Shown here: one piece after another, positions 47,936 through 57,817 of the stretch
How the letters are laid out: each line of letters begins with the position of its first letter
How positions within the stretch are numbered: the stretch's first letter is position 1
From: Prochlorococcus sp. AG-388-E21
GTDB lineage: Bacteria > Cyanobacteriota > Cyanobacteriia > PCC-6307 > Cyanobiaceae
Direction: 5' to 3'
Assembly (NCBI GenBank): GCA_003279855.1
Contig: QCGO01000001.1
Span: forward strand, 1-64,000
DNA: 64,000 nucleotides
The notes under the pieces: generated by a model
What the model was told of the DNA's origin: nothing
The model's input: only the letters and a program-made list of their open reading frames with translations
Databases searched by the model: none
Translations under genes and position numbers: made by a program

Positions 47936-49362
47936 TTAACCTTTTCATCTTTTTTGATTAACCACTTTGCGATTTGAAGTGTAGCCAAACAGTCATCTCG
48001 ATTATATTTAATTATTTTTTTTAGGAAAATATCATTGTAAGTAATTTTATATTGGATCCACCAATATAAAGCTTTTGATCCACTTACATTTTCTTGCTCC
48101 CATTTGAAGCCAATCCAATTAGCAACTGTTTTTAAACTATAGTTTCTAATAGGTAATATCCACGATCCTCTTACAATTAAGTGTAAGTCTATAAATCTTG
48201 AATTTAGGATTTCAATTTCTTTTACATCGAGATCTGATTGCCTAGCTAAATTTAAAATTGCAATTTTCTCAGTCTCTCCATAATGCAAAACTGGCCAGTA
48301 TTTTTGAGAAAAAAGTTTTTGAATAATTTCTTTATTAGATTTTTTAGTATTATTTTTAAGGTTTAATATTGGATCATAAAAATCATCTTCAATATTTTCA
48401 AACAAATTATTTACTTTTAAAAATCCATATAAAAAATCATGTTTATCATCTGGATTTGACTCAATATCAAAAATAAAGAAACCCGAATCTTTATTTTTTA
48501 AAAGATAAGATAAGTTTTTATTTTCCAAAATTCGAATTGGTATTCCTGATAAATATGCTTTTGATTGCTTTATAAACTTTGAAGCTTTTTCAAATCTTTG
48601 CTCCTTAAATTGAAAAAGTTTTTTTCCTAAATCTATTTTCTTAGTAGCAGCTAGTTCTTGAATATTAGATATCCCATTTTTTTGGAGAAATAAGGCTGTT
48701 TTAGAACCAATCCCATCTATATCAGTTAGATATCCATTATCTTTTGCTTCAGTATCGCAAAACTTTTGCCATGAACATATCGTACATTTTTTTCTGTCTT
48801 CAGTAATATCTGGAATAGATCTTTTTAGATATTCATTTAAATTTAAAAAGGTTTTAATTACTTTTTTTCTTAATCGTGGATTTAAATCAATTTTTTCAAT
48901 ATTAATTCGATTTGAAAAATTTGAAATTACTAATCCTTTTTCAATTTTAGCTTCTTGAAAGGGCTCTAATAACATCGAACAAAAAGCTAAATCGAATAGA
49001 TGCTCTTTTGTTGTTCTATGGCCTAACTTATATACAACAGGTATATATTTATATTCGCCCCATTTGCTATGACCATCTACTTTTTTAAGTAATTGAGGTT
49101 GCATTTCTGTATTTATATTATTGATTACTTTAGATCTTGCTTTTAATCCGATTACTCCAGTTGAACCTCTCTTACAGGCTTTTACCCCAGAATATAAATC
49201 TCCATCACTTACCTTATAAAAGGTTTTGAATCGTTTAATTATTTCTATAGATTGATGTGGTGACCAAATTCTTTGAGACTTATTACCCCGATAATCGAGC
49301 CAAGCTTTTCTTTTGCATCTTATAAAACTTTTTAAATAAAGATTATTCAAATTCTTTTGCAA
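47932..49362 (-). CDS. TM0106-family RecB-like nuclease with RNase-H-like domain
   Basis: A 476-aa protein with an N-terminal Cys (IRCKRKAWLDYRG), a possible PD-(D/E)XK-type core ending in YKYIPVVYK, and a Cys cluster CTICSWQKFC near residue 193 that together with the first Cys may hold an iron-sulfur cluster. A helix-hairpin-helix stretch (DIDGIGSKTALFLQKNG) follows. The C-terminus is DnaQ/RNase-H-like with FFIFDIESNP and YNRDDCLATLQIA. These features match the TM0106 family of putative nucleases. Substrate and pathway are unknown. It overlaps ygfZ by four bases. Confidence 0.8.
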   Translation of the reverse strand: MQKNLNNLYLKSFIRCKRKAWLDYRGNKSQRIWSPHQSIEIIKRFKTFYKVSDGDLYSGVKACKRGSTGVIGLKARSKVINNINTEMQPQLLKKVDGHSKWGEYKYIPVVYKLGHRTTKEHLFDLAFCSMLLEPFQEAKIEKGLVISNFSNRINIEKIDLNPRLRKKVIKTFLNLNEYLKRSIPDITEDRKKCTICSWQKFCDTEAKDNGYLTDIDGIGSKTALFLQKNGISNIQELAATKKIDLGKKLFQFKEQRFEKASKFIKQSKAYLSGIPIRILENKNLSYLLKNKDSGFFIFDIESNPDDKHDFLYGFLKVNNLFENIEDDFYDPILNLKNNTKKSNKEIIQKLFSQKYWPVLHYGETEKIAILNLARQSDLDVKEIEILNSRFIDLHLIVRGSWILPIRNYSLKTVANWIGFKWEQENVSGSKALYWWIQYKITYNDIFLKKIIKYNRDDCLATLQIAKWLIKKDEKVN

Positions 49363-49431
49363 AGGCAGTTTAAATTTTTACTTCTATAAATTAATATAGA
49401 TAATTATCGGAAATTAAGGAACTATTTTACT

Positions 49432-50892
49432 TTGTCTTCAAATGAACTAGATGAAATAAAATTCGGAACTGATGGCTGGCGAGGAATAATTGGTTTTGAT
49501 TTCAATCTATCAAATCTCTCAAGAGTTGTAGTCGCTTCTTGTCAGGAATTATATTATCAATACTTCGAAGAAACAAATTCTAAAAAAATTCTTATAGGCT
49601 ACGATCGTAGATTCATGGCAAATGAGTTCGCAAAAGAGATAGCATCTTTTGTTAAAGGGTGTGGTTTTGAACCCATTCTTTCTACTAGTTATGTGCCAAC
49701 GCCTTCCTGCAGCTTATACGCCAAAAAATTTATGTTTTTAGGTTGTTTAGTTATTACTGCAAGTCATAATCCTTATAATTGGCTGGGTTTAAAGATTAAA
49801 AGTTTTAAAGGATGTTCTGTGGATGAATCTTTTACAAAGGAAGTTGAAAAAAGGTTAATTCTGGGAAACTCAATTGAAAGATTGGGAGGTGCCTATGAAA
49901 AAGTTGATATTAAGAAGTATCATTTAGATCAAATTAAATCTAATTTCAATATTGATTTTATTGCTAATAATTTAAAGAAAATGAATTTGCAGATTTTTGT
50001 TGATTCTATGCATGGTTCAGCAGCAAATTGCCTTAGTCAGATCTTTGAAGGTTATGATGCAAAAATTTTTACTGAAATTAGAGCAGATTATGATCCTTTA
50101 TTTGGAGGAAATCCTCCAGAGCCACTGCTAAAATATTTAGATAATTTAACTGAAACATTAACAAGAACTTCTGAAAATGGTATTAAAACGCTAGGCATAA
50201 TTTTTGATGGGGATGGCGATAGGATTGCTGTAATTGATGAAAAAGGAAGATTTTGTAGTACTCAAGTTTTATTACCTTTCTTTATTAGTTATTTGGGAGA
50301 AAAGAATAAGAATGTATATCCAGTACTCAAAACTGTTAGTGGTTCAGACATAATTAGTAATATCGCAAAAAATCAAGATAGAGAGGTTTTCGAACTACCG
50401 GTTGGTTTTAAACATATCGCAAAGAAAATGATTAAAGAAAAAATATTTATTGGAGGAGAGGAATCAGGAGGAGTAGGTTTCGGAGACTTTATGCCGGAAA
50501 GAGATGCTTTATATGCAGCTATGATTTTATTAAATGGAATCGCAGAAAAATCAAAATATTTATATGAAACTTTAGATCAAATTCAAGAAAATTTTGGTCC
50601 AAGTTTTTATAGAAGAATTGATGTTAAATTTCCAAATCAATCAGATAAAGAAATTCTTGAAAAATATATTAAAAATAATATTCCTTCAAAAATATGTGGT
50701 TATGATGTTATGAATGTCTCAAATATCGATGGCATAAAATTGAGAATGGATAATAATTTTTGGCTATTATTCAGGTTCTCAGGAACAGAGCCGCTTTTAA
50801 GATTGTATTGTGAGGCAAAATCTGAAAATGATTTAAATGAGGTTTTGGAATGGAGTCAAAAATACATAAATAAAGTAAAAAATATAAAATGA
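49432..50892 (+). CDS. Phosphoglucomutase/phosphomannomutase-family protein
   Basis: A 486-aa alpha-D-phosphohexomutase. The start is TTG at 49432 (MSSNELDEIKFGTDGWRG). The phosphoserine loop TASHNPYNWLGLK, metal loop DGDGDR, sugar loop GGEESGG and phosphate loop [11 protein letters not shown] are intact. The GEESGG motif and its distance from GlmM suggest glucose- or mannose-phosphate as substrate. Whether it is the glycogen/sucrose PGM or a PMM cannot be decided. rdgB overlaps its stop by four bases. Confidence 0.9.
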   Translation: MSSNELDEIKFGTDGWRGIIGFDFNLSNLSRVVVASCQELYYQYFEETNSKKILIGYDRRFMANEFAKEIASFVKGCGFEPILSTSYVPTPSCSLYAKKFMFLGCLVITASHNPYNWLGLKIKSFKGCSVDESFTKEVEKRLILGNSIERLGGAYEKVDIKKYHLDQIKSNFNIDFIANNLKKMNLQIFVDSMHGSAANCLSQIFEGYDAKIFTEIRADYDPLFGGNPPEPLLKYLDNLTETLTRTSENGIKTLGIIFDGDGDRIAVIDEKGRFCSTQVLLPFFISYLGEKNKNVYPVLKTVSGSDIISNIAKNQDREVFELPVGFKHIAKKMIKEKIFIGGEESGGVGFGDFMPERDALYAAMILLNGIAEKSKYLYETLDQIQENFGPSFYRRIDVKFPNQSDKEILEKYIKNNIPSKICGYDVMNVSNIDGIKLRMDNNFWLLFRFSGTEPLLRLYCEAKSENDLNEVLEWSQKYINKVKNIK

Positions 50893-51464
50893 AAAAATTA
50901 TATTTAGCTAGTAAAAACCAAGGTAAAATTGAAGAATATAAAAAATTACTATTAAATGTAAATTGCCAATTATTGCTTCAACCAGAATCAATAGAAGTTG
51001 AGGAGAATGGGATTACATTTAGGGAGAATGCAATAAAAAAGGCAAGTGAAGTTTCTAAAAAAACAAGAAACTATGCCATTGCAGATGATTCAGGAATATG
51101 TATTGATGCTTTGGGCGGTAGGCCAGGAATTTACTCATCAAGATATGCAGAAAATGATCAAAAAAGAATAGAAAGAGTTTTACATGAACTTGATGGTGAA
51201 GAAAATAGAGGTGCTTTCTTTATTGCAAATGTTTGTGTTTGCTCTCCTACTGGGGATGTGATATTGGAATCAGAGGCTAAATGTTTTGGAAACATTATTC
51301 TAAGCCCTAGAGGAAATAGTGGTTTTGGTTATGATCCTATTTTTGAGGAGTTATCAAGTAAATTAACATTCGCTGAGATGAATAATGAATTAAAAGATTT
51401 ATGTAGTCATCGTGGTAAAGCAGTTAAAAAAATCATTCCTCAATTGTTAAATATAATTGCCTGA
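50889..51464 (+). CDS. rdgB: Non-canonical purine NTP pyrophosphatase (HAM1/RdgB)
   Basis: Hydrolyses ITP, dITP and XTP to clean the nucleotide pool. The SKNQGKIEEYK start, FRENAIKKA, IADDSGICIDALGGRPGIYSSRYA block and FGYDPIFEE / SHRGKAVKK motifs are conserved. Length of 191 aa is normal. Its ATG overlaps the upstream mutase stop by four bases, so it is translationally coupled. Its stop abuts the carotenoid-cleavage gene with no space. Confidence 0.95.
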   Translation: MKKLYLASKNQGKIEEYKKLLLNVNCQLLLQPESIEVEENGITFRENAIKKASEVSKKTRNYAIADDSGICIDALGGRPGIYSSRYAENDQKRIERVLHELDGEENRGAFFIANVCVCSPTGDVILESEAKCFGNIILSPRGNSGFGYDPIFEELSSKLTFAEMNNELKDLCSHRGKAVKKIIPQLLNIIA

Positions 51465-52952
51465 TTAATTATTAACCCAAGATCCATGTAATCCATGCGG
51501 AATGGATATTGGAAGTTCATAAATAGCTAATTCTTTTAAGTCTTTAGCATCTAGTATCACAAGATCACTTCCTCTTCTACTCCCATTCCATAACAGAATA
51601 AATAAGTAACCCTCATCTTCTTTGTTTGATGATTGTGATGGAACCATTATTGGTTCACTAACAAATCCGCTAGGTGCAGCTGACCAAGAAATTTCCTCTT
51701 TGGTAATCAGATTTATTTTTTTAATAGCTTGTAAAGGGGCATTCCCTATTTTCTTATCTGTACAAGCCATCCATGAGTAAGATGCTTTTAATCCTAAAAG
51801 TTTAGGGTTCACAGTAGCGAATTCGCAACATTGTGAGCTTAAAGTTTCAAGCTTAGAAGTTCCCCCCTTTAAGTCGATAATAGATCTTTTTAAATTACCC
51901 TCTGGATACTTATCAAAGTCAATATCCCTAAAATTTTCATCGGGCCCAACAGAAGGGAAATCATCGTAAAAAATACTATCCAAAATTATGTTTGAATCTT
52001 TTTCGTATGCATTAACATGATGAAAAACAAATCCATCTGGTGCATCTATAGTTATTGGTGGTTGCCCCTTAAATAAACCACTTTCTCTTGGGATTATAAA
52101 AAATTTAGCTTTTTTATTAGGATTTGATTTCAAACATTGAGCGGCTCCTTTTTGGCCCATTACAAATGGCAAAGGATTAAAGTCAATAGCGTTTTGTAAA
52201 AATATCGCCCAATTGGTTGTAATTGCAAAATCATGAAGGAATGCAAATCCATTAAATGTATCTTTTCTGTCTGTTATCAATTCACCAGCATTTTCACCAG
52301 CATTTGAAAATTCCATTAATCTAATAGTACTTTTTGGACCGGTTTGTACTCCAAAAGTTACCAAAAGTTCAGATGACATATTTGAATTAAAATCAGCTTT
52401 TGGATGAGCGCTAAATGCTTCGTTGCTCTTTAAAACTCCACCTAAAGTTGTTAGTCCAATGGTATCAAGATTATTAGGATCTAAGGCATGTGGACCCGCT
52501 GCTTCCCATAGTGCAAGGACTTCATTGCCTAGTTTTATAACGTGAGTATTAGCAATATTTTTGAATTTTAAATCTAAAGCATTATTTAAAATTCCTCCAC
52601 TTTTTTGAGTACCAAAAACTCCTCTATAAATAAATTTGTTAATTTTTTTTTCTTCTAAAAAACCTTTTGTTTGCACAAACTTATTTGTTAATAATGGTTT
52701 TCCATTCTCAAATTTAATTGCTGTAATCATTCCATCTCCATCGAAGGGATGATGAACCCATTGGCCTCCTCTTTCTAATATCCCTGGCCCGTTTCTGAAT
52801 AGAGTTCCATTTAATTCCTCAATATTTCCACCTTTACTTGTATTTAATGGTTCATTTGTTAGTTCTTTTTCAACATTTTTGTATGCACTAGCCCAGTCTT
52901 CTTTGTTAAAAGCTGGATTATCATTAATTTGTTTTTCTTGAATATAAGTCAC
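51465..52952 (-). CDS. Carotenoid cleavage dioxygenase (RPE65 family)
   Basis: A non-heme iron enzyme of 495 aa that oxidatively cleaves carotenoids or apocarotenoids. The His ligands fall in FSAHPKAD, FLHDFAIT, FHHVNAYE and the C-terminal HGLHGSW, and the second-shell Glu appears intact. The start NGTLFRNGPGILERGG and HPFDGDG block are family hallmarks. Whether it makes retinal, apocarotenals or abscisic-like products is unknown. It has no carotenoid genes beside it; crtR is 40 kb away. Confidence 0.93.
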   Translation of the reverse strand: MTYIQEKQINDNPAFNKEDWASAYKNVEKELTNEPLNTSKGGNIEELNGTLFRNGPGILERGGQWVHHPFDGDGMITAIKFENGKPLLTNKFVQTKGFLEEKKINKFIYRGVFGTQKSGGILNNALDLKFKNIANTHVIKLGNEVLALWEAAGPHALDPNNLDTIGLTTLGGVLKSNEAFSAHPKADFNSNMSSELLVTFGVQTGPKSTIRLMEFSNAGENAGELITDRKDTFNGFAFLHDFAITTNWAIFLQNAIDFNPLPFVMGQKGAAQCLKSNPNKKAKFFIIPRESGLFKGQPPITIDAPDGFVFHHVNAYEKDSNIILDSIFYDDFPSVGPDENFRDIDFDKYPEGNLKRSIIDLKGGTSKLETLSSQCCEFATVNPKLLGLKASYSWMACTDKKIGNAPLQAIKKINLITKEEISWSAAPSGFVSEPIMVPSQSSNKEDEGYLFILLWNGSRRGSDLVILDAKDLKELAIYELPISIPHGLHGSWVNN

Positions 52953-53032
52953 TTTGAGACTTCAACTTATTCTATTTTCGCCAAAAATAAATGAAATTGT
53001 GGCTAATTCAGAAAAATACTGAATTTACCTAT

Positions 53033-53638
53033 CTAATCACTTTCTAACATTCCTTTACTACTTGGGATAGTTCCAGATCTTCTGATATCTATTTCAGAAG
53101 CCATTCGCATTGCTCTTGAAAAGGCTTTAAAACATGCCTCAACTATATGATGAGAATTTGTACCTTGTATTTGATTGATATGAAGAGTGATTCCACTATT
53201 ATTTACAAAAGCTATAAAAAATTCTCTTACTAATTCGGTATCATAATTCCCTATTCTTGGTGCTTTTAATTTGAGATCATAAGACAAATGAGGCCTCCCT
53301 GAACAATCTAATGTTACTTGAACTAAAGCCTCATCTAAAGGAGCAAAAAAGTGCCCAAATCTGTTTATCCCTTTTCTTTCTCCTAGGGCTTTAGTAAAGG
53401 CTTTCCCAAGAGCAATGCCAACATCCTCATTTGTATGGTGGTCATCAATATGTGTATCTCCAATAGCTCTTATTTTTAAATCAAATAATCCATGACTAGA
53501 TATTTGATGCAACATATGATCTAAAAAAGGGATACCAGTATCAATTTCAGAAATTCCATTGCCATCTATATTAAGAAAAATACTTATATCTGTTTCATTT
53601 GTTTTTCTTTTAATTTCAGCTTGTCTTGTGGATGACAT
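53033..53638 (-). CDS. hisB: Imidazoleglycerol-phosphate dehydratase
   Basis: Sixth step of histidine synthesis. The two Mn-binding motifs [15 protein letters not shown] and [18 protein letters not shown], plus [16 protein letters not shown], are the monofunctional IGPD pattern. Length of 201 aa is normal; no phosphatase domain is fused. It lies 21 bases after fabI on the same strand. Confidence 0.96.
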   Translation of the reverse strand: MSSTRQAEIKRKTNETDISIFLNIDGNGISEIDTGIPFLDHMLHQISSHGLFDLKIRAIGDTHIDDHHTNEDVGIALGKAFTKALGERKGINRFGHFFAPLDEALVQVTLDCSGRPHLSYDLKLKAPRIGNYDTELVREFFIAFVNNSGITLHINQIQGTNSHHIVEACFKAFSRAMRMASEIDIRRSGTIPSSKGMLESD

Positions 53639-53659
53639 TTGATTTGTTTAAATTGTAAT

Positions 53660-54442
53660 TTACATTCCATTAATGCAATAACCTGCATCAACATAAATAG
53701 TTTGGCCTGATATGCCACTTGAAAGATCACTTAAAAGAAAAGCAGCTGTATTTCCTACTTCTGTTTGAGTAACTGTTCTTCGTAGGGGAGCTTTTTCTTC
53801 AACATTATGGATCATATCCAAAATGCCACCTATTGCAGAACTCGCAAGTGTTCTAATTGGACCAGCACTAATAGCATTTACTCTTACTTGCTTTTCAGGG
53901 CCCAGTTCTGCAGAAAGGTATCTTACTGAAGCCTCCAATGCTGCCTTTGCTACGCCCATTACATTATAGTTAGGTATAGCTCTCTCAGATCCTAAATAAG
54001 TTAAAGAAACTACCCCGGCACCATCGCTGAAAAGTGGTTTTGCTGCCTTACATAGGGGTGCTAAAGAATAAGCACTAATATTCAAAGCTCTATCAAAGCC
54101 TTCGGATGAAGTTGCACTATAGTCTCCAATTAATTCGTCACGACCTGCGAATGCAAGACAATGAACTAACCCATCAATTTGACCCCAATTGGTTTTAATA
54201 TTTTCAAAAATTTCTTCAATTTGAGAAGGATTTTGAACATCAAGTGGGAGGAATAATGATGGCTCTAAATCTTTGGTTAATTCTCTTACTTTTGATTCAA
54301 ACCTTCCTTTTTCATCAGGTAAATAAGTAATCCCTAGTTCAGCCCCAGCTTTTGAAAGTTGCTGAGCAATTCCCCATGCTATTGAACGATTGTTGGCAAT
54401 TCCAGTAACTAGAATTTTTTTGCCAGTTAAATTTAGAAGCAT
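53660..54442 (-). CDS. fabI: Enoyl-[acyl-carrier-protein] reductase
   Basis: NADH-dependent reductase of fatty-acid elongation. The atypical SDR fingerprint KILVTGIANNRSIAWGIA, the SLTYLGSERAIPNYNVMGVAKAALE segment carrying catalytic Tyr and Lys, and ISAGPIRTLASSAIGG are typical FabI. Length of 260 aa is standard. It is upstream of hisB, so the two may share a transcript. Confidence 0.96.
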   Translation of the reverse strand: MLLNLTGKKILVTGIANNRSIAWGIAQQLSKAGAELGITYLPDEKGRFESKVRELTKDLEPSLFLPLDVQNPSQIEEIFENIKTNWGQIDGLVHCLAFAGRDELIGDYSATSSEGFDRALNISAYSLAPLCKAAKPLFSDGAGVVSLTYLGSERAIPNYNVMGVAKAALEASVRYLSAELGPEKQVRVNAISAGPIRTLASSAIGGILDMIHNVEEKAPLRRTVTQTEVGNTAAFLLSDLSSGISGQTIYVDAGYCINGM

Positions 54443-54543
54443 TTTATTTCTTATTTATATAATTGTCCTACAAAAAGTACACTTCTTTGCGAATTACTGC
54501 AAAATATACAATAAATTTCAACTAAAGGGAATATTTTTTAAGT

Positions 54544-55137
54544 ATGGTTAAAACAAATTCAATGTTTTTGGAATTAGGAACTCAATTACCTTCTTTCGAA
54601 ATGATGAATACCAATTCTTCTAATCAAGAAAACTATAATTTAACCAAACTAGATGATAGGCATTTACTTTTAATGTTTATTTGTGCCCATTGCCCTTTTG
54701 TGAAATATATCGAAAATTATATTTCAGTTTTAAGTAGTGATATTGAGGATAAAGTTCAAACTATCGCAGTTTCAAGTAATGATATTGTTACTCATCCTTC
54801 AGATTCTCCAGATTGTTTAAGAAATCAAGCTCAATTACAAGGCTGGAGTTTTCCTTATCTTTATGATGAAAGCCAAGTTTTTGCCAAAAAGTTAAAGGCT
54901 GCATGTACCCCTGATTTTTATCTTTTCTCGAATGCTGGAAATAGAAAATTTCCCCTTTTTTATCATGGTCAACTTGATAGTAGTAGACCTAGTAATGATA
55001 TTTCTATCACTGGTGAAGATTTACGTGCCGCTGTTAAAGGCTTAACTAAAAGTAGTAATTATCCACATCCTCAACAACCATCGCTTGGATGCAATATAAA
55101 ATGGACTCCAGGTAAAGAGCCTGCTTGGTTTAAATGA
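54544..55137 (+). CDS. Thioredoxin-family redoxin (AhpC/TSA-like)
   Basis: A 197-aa protein with a thioredoxin-like fold. The motif CAHCPFVKYIENYI near residue 47 gives a CxxCPF redox pair, and AACTPDFYLF near 116 resembles the peroxiredoxin resolving region. No signal peptide is seen, so it is cytosolic. It probably reduces disulfides or peroxides; the partner is unknown. It starts an operon-like pair with the DegT gene, 53 bases downstream. Confidence 0.85.
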   Translation: MVKTNSMFLELGTQLPSFEMMNTNSSNQENYNLTKLDDRHLLLMFICAHCPFVKYIENYISVLSSDIEDKVQTIAVSSNDIVTHPSDSPDCLRNQAQLQGWSFPYLYDESQVFAKKLKAACTPDFYLFSNAGNRKFPLFYHGQLDSSRPSNDISITGEDLRAAVKGLTKSSNYPHPQQPSLGCNIKWTPGKEPAWFK

Positions 55138-55190
55138 ATTAAATATAATATTTATCCCAGAGAAAAACCTTTAAAGCTAATATAGTAAAT

Positions 55191-56396
55191 ATGCAAATAC
55201 CTCCATTTACATTAGAACGACAGTTCCAGGAAATTGGCTCTGATATTGAGGAGGCAGTTATCAAAGTTCTTAAAGGTGGACAATATATAGGTGGTCAAGA
55301 GATTGCTGAGTTTGAAGAGAATTTTGCATCTCTTGTTGGGGTAAATCATGCTGTTGGGTGTAATAGTGGTACTGATGCATTAGTACTTGCTTTACGTGCT
55401 TTAGATATTGGGAAAGGAGATGAAGTGATTACTTCTTCTTTCAGCTTTTTCGCAACTGCTGAAGCTATAAGTGCAGTAGGCGCTAATCCAGTTTTGGTTG
55501 ATATTAATCCAAATGATTATTTAATTAATATTGATTTAATTGAAGGAGAAATTAACTCTAATACTAAAGCTATTATGCCAGTCCATTTATTTGGTAATGC
55601 TGTAAATATGAAGTCAATAAAAACATTAGCTAAAAAATATAATCTAAAAATAATTGAGGATTGCGCGCAGGCAACTTGTACTATGTGGGGAAATTCTAAA
55701 GTAGGAAGTATTGGAGATATAGGATGCTTTAGCTTTTTTCCAACTAAGAATTTAGGCGCTGCTGGAGATGGAGGGGCAGTTACAACTTCAGACCAAAATA
55801 TTGCAAAAAAGGTCAGAGAGTTGGCAGTTCATGGAAGTCCTAAAAGGTATCACCATACTCAAATAGGTTTTAATAGTAGGCTAGATACTCTACAAGCAGC
55901 TGTTTTAAATATCAAAATAAAATCTATATCAAAATGGATTAGTAATCGTAAAAAAATAGCTAATAATTATCTTGATTTATTAGAAAAAAATAGTTTTATT
56001 CATTTACCCAAGATTGATTCTGAAAACGTTTCTCATTCTTGGAACCAATTTGTGATCAAATTAAAAAATTATAATTACGATATAAATAATGATTATTCAG
56101 AATTATTTGAAACTGATGTCAAAAAAAATAATTCTTTAAGAAATTTATTGAAACTAAGACTTTCCGAGAAAGGAATTAATTCTATTATTTATTATCCAAT
56201 ACCAATACACGCACAAATAGCCTACAAAAATAAAAATTTTTCTAGAGAAAAACTCATTAATACAGAAAGAGTTTGTACTGAAGTACTTAGCCTACCAATG
56301 TATCCAGAAATTTCTTACGAAGAGCAAGTTTATGTGGCAGAAAATTTAAATATTATTTTAAAAAGTTGTATTAATGAACTTCAGATTTGTGTGTAA
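55191..56396 (+). CDS. DegT/DnrJ/EryC1-family sugar aminotransferase
   Basis: PLP-dependent enzyme that aminates keto-sugar nucleotides. The NSGTDALVLALRAL start and the PLP-lysine block FSFFPTKNLGAAGDGGA near residue 184 are typical. A disordered insert occurs near 298-312 (DINNDYSELFETDV). At 401 aa it is full length. It is likely part of cell-surface sugar synthesis, an inference from the family. Its last 16 bases overlap the convergent photolyase gene. Confidence 0.9.
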   Translation: MQIPPFTLERQFQEIGSDIEEAVIKVLKGGQYIGGQEIAEFEENFASLVGVNHAVGCNSGTDALVLALRALDIGKGDEVITSSFSFFATAEAISAVGANPVLVDINPNDYLINIDLIEGEINSNTKAIMPVHLFGNAVNMKSIKTLAKKYNLKIIEDCAQATCTMWGNSKVGSIGDIGCFSFFPTKNLGAAGDGGAVTTSDQNIAKKVRELAVHGSPKRYHHTQIGFNSRLDTLQAAVLNIKIKSISKWISNRKKIANNYLDLLEKNSFIHLPKIDSENVSHSWNQFVIKLKNYNYDINNDYSELFETDVKKNNSLRNLLKLRLSEKGINSIIYYPIPIHAQIAYKNKNFSREKLINTERVCTEVLSLPMYPEISYEEQVYVAENLNIILKSCINELQICV

Positions 56397-57817
56397 AGAT
56401 CCTTAAAAAGTCTTTGCTGAATATTGTGATTAACTAAAGCCCCTGAATAATTATTTTTTTCCAAATCAGATATCTCACCATTAAGAATATCTGCATTAGA
56501 AACCTTAGATAATTCAGGAATCCAGAATTTAATATATTTGCAAATAGGATCAAATTTTTTTGTTTGAGTATAAGGATTAAAAATTCTTAATGGTTTTGGA
56601 TCCATACCACTACTCGCACTCCACTGCCAGCCTCCATTATTCGCCGCTAAGTCACCATCAACCAATACCTTCATAAATTTTTCTTCACCCATTTGCCAAT
56701 TGCAAATAAGATCTTTTACTAGAAATGAAGCCACTATCATTCGACACCTATTATGCATCCAACCAGAACTATTAAGTTGTCTCATTGCTGCATCAATAAT
56801 AGGTACTCCAGTCTGCCCATCGCTCCATCGAGTAAACCATTCATGATTATTTTGCCAAGGGAAAAGGTCCCATTTTTTTCTATAGGGCCCCTTCTCTAAT
56901 TCTGGAAAATTAAATAAGCAATGTTGATAGAATTCTCTCCAAACTAATTCTTTCTGCCAAGTTTCTATTGATAGTCGATTGTGTTTATTTATATTTATTA
57001 AGTTAGAAAATAATGTTGCTTCCCACACTTTTCGTATACTTATAGTCCCAAATCTCAACGAAGCGCTGAGGAAAGATGTTCCATTTTGAGATGGAAAGTC
57101 TCTTGAAGATTCGTAAGATCCAATTTTATCTTTGCAAATAAATTGATCTAATAATTTTTCTGCAGCGAGCTCGCCCGGTTTGCAAGGACATAAATCAACT
57201 CCAGCAAAATTTATATTTTTATGAAATCGATCTAATATTAATCTTGATGAATCAATTTTCTTTTTTTCTTTAATCCCTATCTCTAAATCTTTTAGATCAA
57301 CAATATTATTAAAATTTTTTTTCACGTTTACAAAATTAATTTTCGACTTTAGATTCTTGTAAAACGGACCATAAACTGAATATGGTTTGTTACCTCCAGT
57401 GAAAATTTGAGAAGGCTCTATTAATATATGATCCCATAGTTCTATAAACTCAATATTAAATTTTTTTAAATTATCTTTTATTTCTAAATCCCTATTAATT
57501 TCATAAGGTTCTATCGCTTTATTCCATACAACAAACTTAGCATCAATTAATTTAGCTAATTTAGGTATCAGAATTAAGGGATCTCCCTCATCTATGATCA
57601 ATCTACTTCCGATATTTTTCCAGTTTTTACTTAATTCTTCGAGTGAATTCCCAAGAAACCATGCTCTAGATTTCGCATTGAAGTCGTAAGAATAATTTTG
57701 ATCTAAAATATATGTTGCAGTAATAGCATTTGATAAAGAATATGCTTTGTTCAAAGCATTATTATCATTAATTCGAAGATCTTTTCTATGCCAAAAAAGT
57801 ATTCTGGGGTTATTCAT
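56381..57817 (-). CDS. phrB: Deoxyribodipyrimidine photolyase (cryptochrome/photolyase family)
   Basis: Blue-light enzyme that repairs UV pyrimidine dimers. The N-terminal antenna domain starts ILFWHRKDLRINDNNAL. The C-terminal FAD domain has ELVWREFYQHCLFNFPE, INAAM-type IIDAAMRQLNSSGWMHNRCRM and DGDLAANNGGWQWSASSG, with the FNP end RIFNPYTQTKKFDP. All motifs of class I CPD photolyases are intact in 478 aa. It overlaps the upstream NUDIX gene by four bases, so they are coupled. Confidence 0.94.
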   Translation of the reverse strand: MNNPRILFWHRKDLRINDNNALNKAYSLSNAITATYILDQNYSYDFNAKSRAWFLGNSLEELSKNWKNIGSRLIIDEGDPLILIPKLAKLIDAKFVVWNKAIEPYEINRDLEIKDNLKKFNIEFIELWDHILIEPSQIFTGGNKPYSVYGPFYKNLKSKINFVNVKKNFNNIVDLKDLEIGIKEKKKIDSSRLILDRFHKNINFAGVDLCPCKPGELAAEKLLDQFICKDKIGSYESSRDFPSQNGTSFLSASLRFGTISIRKVWEATLFSNLININKHNRLSIETWQKELVWREFYQHCLFNFPELEKGPYRKKWDLFPWQNNHEWFTRWSDGQTGVPIIDAAMRQLNSSGWMHNRCRMIVASFLVKDLICNWQMGEEKFMKVLVDGDLAANNGGWQWSASSGMDPKPLRIFNPYTQTKKFDPICKYIKFWIPELSKVSNADILNGEISDLEKNNYSGALVNHNIQQRLFKDLYTQI

